DNA of 64,000 bases from CAVVSD01 sp963757125 (GTDB lineage: Bacteria > Actinomycetota > Thermoleophilia > Solirubrobacterales > Solirubrobacteraceae), in assembly GCA_963757125.1 (NCBI GenBank), contig CAVWQP010000004.1, forward strand, positions 434,001-498,000, given 5' to 3'. Under the pieces are notes generated by a model. It searched no databases and was not told the origin of the DNA. It worked only from the letters and a program-made list of their open reading frames with translations. Positions 40,952 through 49,435 of this stretch are shown one piece after another (position 1 is the stretch's first letter; each line of letters begins with the position of its first letter). A program made the position numbers and the translations under genes.

Positions 40952-43224
40952 ATGGCCGTCGCCACGTTCCTCCCGGGGGACTCAAGCCGCTCGACCCGAG
41001 CTTCGAGGTCTTCTGGGTGCGAGCGGGCGGCGCGACGGTCGTGCCGGTCAGGGGCGACGACCGCATCACGCTCCGCGACCCCGACGGCGGCCAGGTCGCC
41101 GAGCTCACGGTGCTCACGCCCGAGGGCGCGCCCGACCCCGGCGCGCTGGGCACGACGCCCGACGCGCCCGCGTCGGTGCTGCGCGAGCGCGGCCTGGCGC
41201 CGGCCGACGCGAAATGCACCCGGCTGTTCGGACCAACGTCGCCGCCGGGGGCAGAGGCAGGCTTCCTCGCCCAGCGGGACGCCGTCCTCGTCGTCGGCGC
41301 GCCGGGGGGTCGCGTCGTCGACGGGGATGTGCCCCCGAGCGACCTCCACGTCGAGGTTCGTAGGGCGATCCCGCGGACGACCGCCGAGGTCGAGCTTCCC
41401 GAGCCGCTCGCCGAGCCGCGGCTGGACCTCCGCGTCGACGCGGCCACCGCGCTGGCCTACGAGGTGCGCAAGGGCGAGTACATCCAGGTGCTCGACGTCC
41501 AGGGTCGCCAGTGCTCGGACTTCCTCGCGTTCCACGCGGGCAAGCTGCAGCAGGGCCTCGAGCGCGGGCTCGACGCGACGACCACCCGCACGCTCATGGG
41601 CAACGCCTACCCCATGCCCGGGCTGCACGGGAAGTTCTACGACCAGGACATGGACCCGCTCGTGGAGGTGGTCCGCGACACCGTCGGGCGCCACGACACG
41701 TTCGGCCTCGCCTGCACGGCGAAGTACTACGAGGACGCCGGCTACTTCGGGCACGTCAACTGCACGGAGAACTTCAACCGCGTCCTGTCGCCCTATCCCA
41801 TCGCCGAGCGCAAGGGCTGGCCGGCGCTCAACTTCTTCTACAACACGAGCTTCGACGCCGACCTCATCCTGCTCGCCGACGAGCCGTGGTCGCGGCCGGG
41901 CGACTACGTCCTGCTGCGGGCGATGAACGACCTCGTCTGCTCCTCGTCCGCCTGCCCGGACGACATCGACCCCGCCAACGCATGGGAGTGCACCGATGTC
42001 CACGTCCGCGTCTACGCACCGGAGAACAGGTTCTCCATGGCGATCGCACGCCGCGTGACCGCCGACGCCGAGCCGGAGCTCACGAAGGAGACCGGCTTCC
42101 ACCCGCGCACGTCGGCGCTCACGAAGAGCTTCGTCGAGTACCGCGGCTACTGGCTGCCGCACTGCTTCGACAACGAGGGCGCGCAGGCCGAGTACCACGC
42201 GTGCCGCGAGCGGGCCGTCGCGATGGACCTGACGCCGCTGCGCAAGTGGGAGATCCTCGGGCCCGACGCCGAGCTGCTCATGCAGACGACGCTCACCCGC
42301 GACGTCCGCCGCCTCGCCGTCGGCCAGGTCAGCTACACGGCGCTGTGCAACGAGACCGGCGGGATGATCGACGACGGCACGGTCTTCCGTCTCGGGGAGG
42401 ACAACTTCCGCTTCGTCGGCGGCGACCCCTACGACGGGGTGTGGCTCAAGGAGCAGGCGGGGCGGCTCGGGCTCAAGGCGTTCGTCAAGCCCTCGACGGA
42501 CCAGCTGCACAACATCGCGGTGCAGGGCCCCCGGTCGCGCGACATCCTGCGCGAGATCGTCTGGACCCCGCCGACGCAGACCGCGCTGGAGGACCTGCGC
42601 TGGTTCCGCTTCCTCGTCGGCCGCGTCGGCGACTACGACGGCATCCCGATCGTCGTGTCGCGCACGGGCTACACGGGCGAGCTCGGCTACGAGGTCTTCT
42701 GCCACCCGTCCGACGCCCCCGCGGTGTGGGACGCCGTCTTCGAGGCGGGCGCGGCGCACGGCATCACGCCGCTCGGGCTCGAGGCGCTCGACGTCGTGCG
42801 CATCGAGTGCGGGCTCATCTTCGCCGGCTACGAGTTCGACGACCAGGTCGACCCGTTCGAGGCGGGGATCGGGTTCGCCGTCGCGCTGGACTCGACGGAC
42901 GAGGACTTCATCGGCCGCGCGGCGCTCGAGGACCGCAGGGCGCATCCGCAGCGCGTGCTCGTCGGGCTGGAGCTCGAGGGCAACGAGACCGCCGGGCACG
43001 GGGACTACGTGTACGCCGGGCACCAGCGCATCGGGGTCGTCACGAGCGGCTGCCGGAGCCCGTACGTCCGCAAGCCGATCGCCCTCTGCCGCATGTCCGT
43101 GCAGTACGCCGAGCTGGGGACGGAGCTGGAGATCGGCAAGCTCGACGGGCTGCAGAAGCGCATCCCTGCGACGGTCGTGCGCTTCCCCTTCTACGACCCC
43201 GACAAGACGAAGCCGCGGTCCTGA
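40952..43224 (+). CDS. DUF1989-GcvT fusion protein (frameshift near N terminus)
   Basis: About 757 residues when corrected. ATG 40952 reads MAVATFLPG; one missing G in the GGGGG run at 40975-40980 shifts the frame, after which LKPLDPSFEVFWVRAGGATV continues. Residues 1-150 resemble a first DUF1989-like beta domain. Residues 155-370 are DUF1989 (YEVRKGEYIQVLDVQGRQCS ... NDLVCSSSACPDDID). Residues 380-757 are a GcvT/aminomethyltransferase domain (AMDLTPLRKWEILGPDAELL ... RTGYTGELGYEVF ... LGLEALDVVRIECG). The GcvT part would bind tetrahydrofolate and accept a one-carbon unit; the DUF1989 part belongs to the family that includes carboxyguanidine deiminase subunits. The combined reaction is unknown. 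Confidence 0.75.
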
Positions 43225-43733
43225 TGACCGACGAACTGCGCGGCGTCGCGACGCTCACCCAGGTGAGCCGGGCGTCCGCGCCGTCGCGGCTGCGCAAGGC
43301 GATGGGGCGCTTCGCGACCGGGGTCACGATCGTCACCACCGCCCAGCGCGATCACGTCCACGGGATGACCGCCAACGGCGTGATGTCCGTGTCGCTGGAC
43401 CCGCCGCTCGTCGTCGTCTCGCTCGGGGCGAGCCGCATGGACGAGCTCCTGCCGAAGACCCGCCGCTACGGGATCAGCGTGCTCGGCGCCGACCAGGAGG
43501 AGCTCGCGACCCACTTCGCCGGCCGCCCGGTCGAGGACCTCGCCCCGCGCTTCACGTGGTGGAAGGAGCTGCCGTTCATCGAGAACGCGCTCGCGCACGT
43601 CGGCTGTCGCGTCGAGGCGATCCACCAGGCGGGCGACCACCGGCTGTGGGTCGGCCGCGTCGAGCACATGGAGTTCCGCGACGGCGACCCGCTGCTGTTC
43701 TACGCGGGAAGATTCGGGAAGCTCGGGCGCTAG
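43224..43733 (+). CDS. Flavin reductase domain protein
   Basis: 169 residues. RKAMGRFATGVTIVTTAQRD, HGMTANGVMSVSLDPPLVVV and LATHFAGRPVEDL are signatures of the flavin reductase-like family (PF01613), which supplies reduced FMN/FAD to monooxygenases. Its ATG overlaps the DUF1989-GcvT stop (TGATG), making a three-gene operon with the flavoprotein at 39544. The stop shares CTAG with the convergent hydrolase gene. Confidence 0.85.
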   Translation: MTDELRGVATLTQVSRASAPSRLRKAMGRFATGVTIVTTAQRDHVHGMTANGVMSVSLDPPLVVVSLGASRMDELLPKTRRYGISVLGADQEELATHFAGRPVEDLAPRFTWWKELPFIENALAHVGCRVEAIHQAGDHRLWVGRVEHMEFRDGDPLLFYAGRFGKLGR

Positions 43734-44516
43734 AGCCAGGACTCCAGGGCGTCGCGGCAGCGAGCATCGCCGAGCGCCCCGATGTGCCCCTTGCCGTCGA
43801 GCAGGCGCAGGTCGCTGCCAGGGATGAGCCGCGGCGGTCTCCTCGAACAGCTCGGGCGCGTAGAAGCGGTCGTCGCGGCCGGCGACGATGAGCGTCGGCG
43901 CCGCGATCGGGCTCGCGCAGGTCGCGAGGTCGAAGGTGTCCTCCGCCTCGATCGTCGTCGCCATGTCGTCGAGGCCCTGCCGGTCGCGGAGGACCAGCGG
44001 GCCGGCGACCGACGCGACGACACCGACGGGGATCCGGGCGCCCCGCGGCGCGAACTCGGAGGCCATGAGCGCCATCGCCTTGCGGTACGCGCCCTTGCGG
44101 ATGCGCGCGGCGACGCGCCGCTGGAGCGACTTGCCCTCGGGGCCCAGCCGACAGGCGGTGCTGAGCAGCACGAGGTTGCGCACCACGTCGGGATGGTCGG
44201 CCGCGAGCTGCTGGGCGATGCTGCCGCCCGTCGATGTCCCCACCACGTCGACCGGCGCCCCGAGCTCGCGGATCGCGTCGGCGTGCTCGGCCGCCATCTC
44301 GGCCATCGTCATGCCGCGGGGCAGCTCCGCGCGACGGTTGACGAGCACGAGCCGGCGCCGGTCGGCCAGCTTCTCGAGCGGCCCGATCCCGCCGCGCGCC
44401 GCCCGGTCGCTGCCGGGGCCGGTGGTCGGCATGAGCCCCGCGATGACGAGGACGGGGTCACCGGTCCCGGTCGCCGCGGACGGGAGCCGCCCGAGCGTGC
44501 GGCGTTCGAGTGCCAT
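43730..44516 (-). CDS. Alpha/beta hydrolase (frameshifted)
   Basis: From the ATG at 44516: DPVLVIAGLMPTTGPGSDRA, the nucleophile elbow VVGTSTGGSIAQQLAADHPD (Ser) and PTLIVAGRDDRFYAPELFEE (acid). An extra base near 43822-43832 breaks the frame. The C-terminal RLIPGSDLRLLDGKGHIGAL with the catalytic His continues in the next frame to a TAG at 43730. Corrected length 261 residues, normal for the family. Substrate unknown. Convergent with the flavin reductase (4-bp overlap). Confidence 0.7.
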
Positions 44517-44599
44517 GGCGCCGAGTCTGCCAGCCATCCGGCCAGCCGCCACCCCGGATGTGCGTCTCCCTGTCCGTCGCGGCCGATGCGAGCACCATC

Positions 44600-45274
44600 G
44601 TGCTCCGAAAGACCATCCTCACCGCCACCGCCCTCGGCGCGCTCGCGCTGCCCACCGCAGCCGCCGCCGACGTGACCCTCCAGCCGGACGCCGCCCCCGC
44701 AGGCGCGTTCACCCGCCTCGACGTCCGCGTCCCCACGGAGCGCGACGTCGCGACGAAGCGCGTCGTGCTCGAGCTTCCGCCGGGCTTCGCCTTCGCGTCC
44801 TACCAGCCGGTCGCCGGGTGGAAGATCAGGATGTCCCAGCGCGAGCTCGTGCAGCCGCTGCGGATCGACGGCACGGACTTCGACCACGAGATCGCCCGGA
44901 TCACCTGGACGGCGGAGACGAAGGCGGACGCGATCCCGCCCGGCGCCTTCCAGGACTTCGGCCTCGCGGTGCGCATCCCGGACGGCGAGCCCGGCCAGAA
45001 GCTCACCTTCAACGCGCTGCAGGAGTACGCGGACGGCGAGACGGTGCGCTGGGTCGGCGACCACACGAGCGACACGCCCGCCCCGCAGGTGACGCTCGAC
45101 GATGCCGTCGACCCCGCGGCGGAAGCGACCGCGAAGGCCACCGCAGCGGCCGCGCCGGCGAAGGCCTCGGCGACGGGCGTCCCGTCGCAGGGCCTGGTCA
45201 TCGCGGCGCTCGCCGCGGGCGGCCTCGGCATGCTGATGGGCTTCACCGGCTGGGTCGTCGCGCGCAGCCGCTGA
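44600..45274 (+). CDS. YcnI-like (DUF1775) exported membrane-anchored protein
   Basis: 224 residues from a GTG at 44600. Signal peptide LRKTILTATALGALALPTAA ends near AAA-DVTLQP. The mature domain (FTRLDVRVPTERDVATKRVV, LPPGFAFASYQPVAGWKIRM) matches DUF1775/YcnI, an outer-surface copper-binding family. An Ala-rich linker and one C-terminal membrane helix (GLVIAALAAGGLGMLMGFTG) follow. The family's mature N-terminal His, a copper ligand, is replaced by Asp here. No copper transporter gene is adjacent. Confidence 0.75.
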   Translation: MLRKTILTATALGALALPTAAAADVTLQPDAAPAGAFTRLDVRVPTERDVATKRVVLELPPGFAFASYQPVAGWKIRMSQRELVQPLRIDGTDFDHEIARITWTAETKADAIPPGAFQDFGLAVRIPDGEPGQKLTFNALQEYADGETVRWVGDHTSDTPAPQVTLDDAVDPAAEATAKATAAAAPAKASATGVPSQGLVIAALAAGGLGMLMGFTGWVVARSR

Positions 45275-45277
45275 CGG

Positions 45278-45985
45278 CTAGGCGGCCAGGTAGCCGCCGT
45301 CGACCCGCAGGACCTCGCCGGTGACGAACCGCGCGGCGTCCGAGCACAGGAAGAGCACCGGACCGACGAGGTCCTCGGGGTCGCCCCAGCGCCCGAGCGG
45401 GGTGCGGGCGAGGATCGCGTCGCCCGCACCGCCCGGCGCGCGCAGCGCCTCGGTGAGCGGCGTCGCGATCCAGCCCGGGGCGACCGCGTTCACGCGAACG
45501 TGTGGCGCCCACGCGACGGCGAGCGAGCGCACGAGAGCGACGACGCCGCCCTTGCTCGCCGCGTACGCGGGGACGCGGGGCCCGCCCACGTAGGACAGCA
45601 TGCTCGCGGTCGCCACCGCGGCGCCCGACGACGCGGTGAGCAGGTCGCGGCACGCGGTGAGCGTCCGCATCGTCCCGGTGAGGTTCACGTCCAGGACGCG
45701 CGCGAACACCTCGGGGTCGTGCTCGTCGTCGCGGCGGATGATCCCCGCGAAGCACACCGCCGCGTCGAGGCGGTCGTGGCCGGCGATCGCTGCCTCGACG
45801 GCACCGGGCGTTGTGACATCGCCCTCCACGAGGTCGACGCCGTCCGCCGCCGGGGCCTCCGCGGCGCCGAGCCCGATCGCGGTGACCTGCGCGCCGGCCG
45901 CGGCGAACCCGTGTGCGACGGCCAGCCCGATCCCGCTCGTCGCGCCGGTGACGAGGACGCGGCGCCCGGCGAAGTCGAAGGGCAC
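45278..45985 (-). CDS. Short-chain dehydrogenase/reductase
   Basis: 235 residues from a GTG at 45985. RRVLVTGATSGIGLAVAHGF, VCFAGIIRRDDE, a Ser in ATASMLSYVGG and YAASKGGVVALVRS form the classical SDR set; RFVTGEVLRVDGGYLAA is the usual end. Last gene of a four-gene leftward operon (SnoaL-like, GntR, cupin, SDR). The start codon overlaps the cupin stop. Probably a catabolic NAD-dependent alcohol dehydrogenase; substrate unknown. Confidence 0.8.
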   Translation of the reverse strand: MPFDFAGRRVLVTGATSGIGLAVAHGFAAAGAQVTAIGLGAAEAPAADGVDLVEGDVTTPGAVEAAIAGHDRLDAAVCFAGIIRRDDEHDPEVFARVLDVNLTGTMRTLTACRDLLTASSGAAVATASMLSYVGGPRVPAYAASKGGVVALVRSLAVAWAPHVRVNAVAPGWIATPLTEALRAPGGAGDAILARTPLGRWGDPEDLVGPVLFLCSDAARFVTGEVLRVDGGYLAA

Positions 45986-46500
45986 TAACGGATGAACTGG
46001 TCGGTGTAGTCGGCCCCGAGGCCGACCTCGTCGTAGTGCTTGCGGCACATCTCGATCTTCGTGAAGACGTCCTCGTAGCCGGTCGTCTCGCCCCACGGGT
46101 CGACGTAGATCATCGCCGCGTTGACGGTGAACATCGTGATCATCTCCGTCTCGCCCTCGGGGACGACGAGCGTGTGCGTCTCGCCCGGGGGCTCGAAGAG
46201 GAACGCGCCCGGCTCGGCGACCCAGTCGTGCTCGAGGTAGTGCCAGCGGCCCTTGATGACGTAGCCGGTGACCGGCATCGGATGGCGGTGGCGGCTCACG
46301 ATCCCCGTCCGCCGGACGCGCAGCAGGTTGCACCAGTAGCCCTGCCGCGTGTGCAGCAGCAGCGGGCGGAAGTGCAGGCCCTCGGCCTGCGGCACCCAGA
46401 CCCGCTCGTCCTCCGGGACCGCAGGCGAGACGAGCACCTCGTCGGCCACCTCCGGCGGGAACGGCAGCTGGTAGGGCATGCGCGAGGTGTCGGTGGTCAT
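45985..46500 (-). CDS. Cupin-domain protein (dihydroxyacetophenone-dioxygenase-like)
   Basis: 171 residues. TGIVSRHRHPMPVTGYVIKG carries the first cupin motif with its metal-binding His pair, and PGAFLFEPPGETHTLVVPEG the second (Glu and His). Overall similar to ChrR-type cupins annotated as 2,4'-dihydroxyacetophenone dioxygenase. A metal-dependent dioxygenase or isomerase role is a family inference. The ATG overlaps the GntR stop by 4 bp. Confidence 0.75.
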   Translation of the reverse strand: MTTDTSRMPYQLPFPPEVADEVLVSPAVPEDERVWVPQAEGLHFRPLLLHTRQGYWCNLLRVRRTGIVSRHRHPMPVTGYVIKGRWHYLEHDWVAEPGAFLFEPPGETHTLVVPEGETEMITMFTVNAAMIYVDPWGETTGYEDVFTKIEMCRKHYDEVGLGADYTDQFIR

Positions 46501-47162
46501 GTCCCCTCCTGTCGGTGTGATGCGACCCGCGTCCGTGTGAGCTCCGCGTGACGCGCGACGGCGGCGCGCGCCTCGTCCGGCCCGGCCAGGACGCCGACGA
46601 GCAGCTGCTCGTGCCAGCCGCGCATCGCCGCGAGCTCGGCCTCCGGCATGCCGTCGATCGACCTGCGCACGAGCGGGATCACCCGCGCGGTCAGGTTGCC
46701 GAGCAGCTCCTCCAGCGTCGCCGACCCCGCGGCCCTCCAGAGCGCCGCGTGGAACGCCTCGTCCTGGGCCAGCAGCGCGGAGCGGTCGCCCCGGCCGGCC
46801 GCCTGCTCCATCCCGGTGAGCAGCGCGCGCAGCTCGCGCTCGGTGGCGTCGTCGAGCGCGACCGACGCCCGCGCCAGGGCCTCGCCCTCGACGAGGACGC
46901 GCACCGCGGTGATGTCGTCGAGCTCGGCCGGGCCGGGATCGCGCACCCGTGCGCCGCGCCGGGGCAGCCGCTCGACCCAGCCCTCCTGCGTGAGCCGCGC
47001 CAGCGCGTCGCGGACGGCGATCGCGCTGATCCCCAGCTCCTGTGCGACCGGGCGCTCGACGATGCGGGCGCCCGGGGCGAACCGGCCCGTGCGGATCGCG
47101 TCGCGCAGGTGCGCGGCGGCATCCGCGGTGACCCCCGTCTCTCCGATCCGGCGGTCCCTCAT
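46497..47162 (-). CDS. GntR family regulator, FadR/FCD subfamily
   Basis: 221 residues. RTGRFAPGARIVERPVAQEL and GISAIAVRDALARLTQEGWV form the winged helix. The FCD domain follows, with LLAQDEAFHAALWRAAG and the metal-type His residues (including MRGWHEQLL). Encoded within the operon it presumably regulates. A palindrome-rich AT patch directly upstream of the ATG (47160-47179) is a candidate operator. Confidence 0.85.
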   Translation of the reverse strand: MRDRRIGETGVTADAAAHLRDAIRTGRFAPGARIVERPVAQELGISAIAVRDALARLTQEGWVERLPRRGARVRDPGPAELDDITAVRVLVEGEALARASVALDDATERELRALLTGMEQAAGRGDRSALLAQDEAFHAALWRAAGSATLEELLGNLTARVIPLVRRSIDGMPEAELAAMRGWHEQLLVGVLAGPDEARAAVARHAELTRTRVASHRQEGT

Positions 47163-47179
47163 CGATCGATGATATATCA
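47160..47179. promoter_or_regulatory. Adjacent palindromes CATCGATCGATG and TGATATATCA
   Basis: Two perfect palindromes (47160-47171 and 47170-47179) abut between the SnoaL-like stop codon and the GntR ATG. This short AT-rich patch stands out in GC-rich DNA. TGATATATCA is of the kind bound by FCD-type GntR proteins. The first palindrome includes the GntR start codon, the second the SnoaL stop. Confidence 0.5.
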
Positions 47180-47770
47180 AAGAGGCTGGCCGGCGAGCCA
47201 CGCCGCGCCGCGCGCGTAGAGCGCGTCGACCTCCGGCCCGGTCAGCCCGGGCATGTCGCGCTTGACGTCGTAGCCGATGCCCTGCTGCAGGTAGGCCAGG
47301 TGCCGGTAGCCCTCCGGATAGCCGGACAGGACCTTCGGGTCGAGGTCGGGCGCCTCGGTCGGATCGACGGGATCGAGGCGGTCGCGCTCGTAGATCGGCT
47401 GGCGCAGGACGAGCCCCCAGCGACCGTCGCGACGCTCGAAGAAGTCGTAGAAGCGCCCCGTGCAGACGACGTCGCAGACGACGCCCTCGACCTCCGCGCG
47501 CTGGGAGATCGTCATCTTCGTCTGCGCGATCGCGCGGTCGCCCTCCACGTCGACGGTGCCGCCGCCGAGGAAGTGGAGGATCCGCACCCCGCGGTCGAAG
47601 CCCTCCCGGCTGACCCGGATGAACTCCTCGTAGGGACCCTGCCACCAGGTCGCCATCATCCGGCCGTCGTCGTGCCAGACGGTGCGGAAGCGCTCCCAGT
47701 CCAGCGCGTCGCGCCAGACGGCCCAGCTCTCCACGAGGTCGCGGATGACACGGCGATCGTCGTGCGTCAT
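47177..47770 (-). CDS. SnoaL-like/NTF2-fold protein
   Basis: 197 residues from the ATG at 47770. IRDLVESWAVWRDALDWERF, RTVWHDDGRMMATWWQGPYE and GRFYDFFERRDGRWGLVLRQ fit the SnoaL/NTF2 cone fold used by small isomerases, dehydratases and dioxygenase beta-subunit-like proteins. The tail with YLQQGIGYDVKRDMPGL is specific to an uncharacterised subgroup often next to cupins and SDRs. First gene of the GntR-cupin-SDR operon. Confidence 0.7.
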   Translation of the reverse strand: MTHDDRRVIRDLVESWAVWRDALDWERFRTVWHDDGRMMATWWQGPYEEFIRVSREGFDRGVRILHFLGGGTVDVEGDRAIAQTKMTISQRAEVEGVVCDVVCTGRFYDFFERRDGRWGLVLRQPIYERDRLDPVDPTEAPDLDPKVLSGYPEGYRHLAYLQQGIGYDVKRDMPGLTGPEVDALYARGAAWLAGQPL

Positions 47771-47793
47771 CCGCGCAACGTACCGCCGCCGTC

Positions 47794-48438
47794 CTACGCC
47801 TGACCTGCCGCCTCGAGCAGGGCGTTCACGTCCTCGCCCTTGCCGGCGATGATGCAGGTGCGACCGCCCTTCTCCCAGGCGATGACGCGCTCGCCCGCGT
47901 CGTCGCGCAGGATCGCGGCGCGGAAGCGGGCGTACTCGTGCCACGGGACGCCCTTGGGCACCTCGAGCGGCGCGCCGTCGACGATCGTGTAGCTCACGGG
48001 CCCGCCGGCGCCCTTGTAGGCGACGGTCACCGCCCGGCGGCCTCGGAGGTCGTCGGTGCGCGAGCCGATCGGCTTCCAGCCCGTGTCGCGCTCGTAGTCG
48101 TAGTTGGGGAACCACACGCCGCCGACCTCCTTCTCGACGCGCTTGGGGTTCGTGGGGTCGACGGCGGGCGCGTCGCGCGTCGGCGTGCGCTGGGCGAGGG
48201 CCACGGCGTCGCCGATCGCCGGCTCGCCGCCCGAGCCGAGGACGAGCACGAGCGCCACGACCACGGCGGCCGCGGTCGCGACCAGGCCGCCGCCGAGCCC
48301 GAGCCGCCGGCGACGCCGGGCGGCGGGCGCGCGGCGCGCGGTCTGCTCGGCGACGACCGCATGCAGGCGCTCCGGCGCGGTGACGCCTTCGACGGCCTCG
48401 CGGATGCGACGTGCGATGTGCTCGGTGTCCGCGGTCAC
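47794..48438 (-). CDS. Single-pass membrane protein, probable anti-sigma factor
   Basis: 214 residues. Cytoplasmic N-terminal helix (HIARRIREAVEGVTAPERLH), an Arg-rich stretch, one membrane helix (GLVATAAAVVVALVLVLGSG) and an exported C-terminal domain (VWFPNYDYERDTGWKPIG ... RTCIIAGKGEDVNALLEAAG). It follows the ECF sigma gene with a 4-bp overlap, the standard position for the cognate anti-sigma. No zinc-binding HxxxCxxC motif is present, so it would be a non-ZAS type. Confidence 0.65.
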   Translation of the reverse strand: MTADTEHIARRIREAVEGVTAPERLHAVVAEQTARRAPAARRRRRLGLGGGLVATAAAVVVALVLVLGSGGEPAIGDAVALAQRTPTRDAPAVDPTNPKRVEKEVGGVWFPNYDYERDTGWKPIGSRTDDLRGRRAVTVAYKGAGGPVSYTIVDGAPLEVPKGVPWHEYARFRAAILRDDAGERVIAWEKGGRTCIIAGKGEDVNALLEAAGQA

Positions 48439-48995
48439 CGGCTCCCCGCCTCCGCCCTGTCGGCGCCCTCGGCCAGCCGGGTCCGCGCGCGGTGCAGGCG
48501 CGTCGTCACCGTCGACTCCTTCGCGCCGACGGCCTTCGCGGCCTCCGCGTAGGACAGGCCGAGCACATCGATCGCGACGATGACGTCGCGGAAGTCCGGC
48601 GGCAGGTCGGCGATCGCCGCGAAGAGGGTGCGGACCTCGAGCGCCGCCTCCGGCTCCCAGCGCCCGCGCGCGTCGCCGACCTCGGCGCGGTCCTCGAGCG
48701 TGACCTCCTGGGGACGCACCGACGCGGCGCGGTGACGGCTGACGTGGACATTGCGGAGCACCTTGAGCAGATAGCCGATCTCATCGCCGCGCCGCAGGAG
48801 CCGGGGGCGCGCAAGGACGCGCGCGTACGTCTCCTGCACCAGGTCCTCGGCGTCGTGGGAATGACCGCAGAGCGCCCATGCCGCCCGGAACAAACGGTCG
48901 ACGTGCCGACCGAGATCCTCCGGATCCAGCAGGCGCGGAAGCAGGGACTCCCGGGCATCGGCCACCGGGATACGGTAGAGCGCGGCGCTGGTCAC
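48435..48995 (-). CDS. ECF-type RNA polymerase sigma factor
   Basis: 186 residues. Region 2 is seen in LFRAAWALCGHSHDAEDLVQ and ETYARVLARP, and region 4 in LPPDFRDVIVAIDVLGLSYA, EAAKAVGAKESTVTTRLHRA and RTRLAEG. Starts with GTG at 48995, overlapping the cupredoxin stop (GTGA), and overlaps the anti-sigma gene, so the three genes form one operon. Confidence 0.9.
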   Translation of the reverse strand: MTSAALYRIPVADARESLLPRLLDPEDLGRHVDRLFRAAWALCGHSHDAEDLVQETYARVLARPRLLRRGDEIGYLLKVLRNVHVSRHRAASVRPQEVTLEDRAEVGDARGRWEPEAALEVRTLFAAIADLPPDFRDVIVAIDVLGLSYAEAAKAVGAKESTVTTRLHRARTRLAEGADRAEAGSR

Positions 48996-49435
48996 TGCAC
49001 AGTGAGTGTTCCCTCCATACCGGCCTGCCGGTGCTGGCCGACGGAGCAGTAGAAGGTGTAGGTGCCTGGCTTGAGGTCGGCGCTCACCTCGGAGGTGCCA
49101 CCGGGCTGGACGACCTCACCGGTCGCGTCCACGCCGTCGCCCTCGATCGCAACGTCGTGCGGCATGCCGTTGCCGTCCGGGTTGTCCATCGTGATCGTGA
49201 CCTCGCCGGCGCTCGCGGTGAGCTCCGACTTGTCGAACTTCAATCCCGCCTTGTCCTCGGCTGCGATCTTCAGCGCGCTGCTGTCGGCGGGCGGCGTGCC
49301 GGATGCGGTGGTCGCCGGAGCACCCGAGCCGCCCGTGTCGGCGGTCGAGTCGTCCTTGTCGTCACCACATGCGGCGATCGTGAGCGTCAGCGCCATCGCG
49401 CCGACTGCGCACACGGTCTTCGCAGCCTTCAGCAT
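48992..49435 (-). CDS. Cupredoxin-like lipoprotein
   Basis: 147 residues from the ATG at 49435. Signal with lipobox LTLTIAACG, a Ser/Thr/Gly linker, then a plastocyanin-like domain: ITMDNPDGNGMPHDVAIEGD (first His ligand) and GTYTFYCSVGQHRQAGMEG (Cys, His and Met ligands). A blue-copper electron carrier or copper binder anchored outside the membrane. First gene of the operon with the ECF sigma and putative anti-sigma, suggesting a copper or redox stress signal. Confidence 0.85.
   Translation of the reverse strand: MLKAAKTVCAVGAMALTLTIAACGDDKDDSTADTGGSGAPATTASGTPPADSSALKIAAEDKAGLKFDKSELTASAGEVTITMDNPDGNGMPHDVAIEGDGVDATGEVVQPGGTSEVSADLKPGTYTFYCSVGQHRQAGMEGTLTVQ

Noticed and set aside
39457..43023. 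A 1188-codon minus-strand frame antisense to the flavoprotein and DUF1989-GcvT genes.
   Set aside because: No domain motif and biased Val/Arg/Asp composition; it is the complement of well-supported genes.
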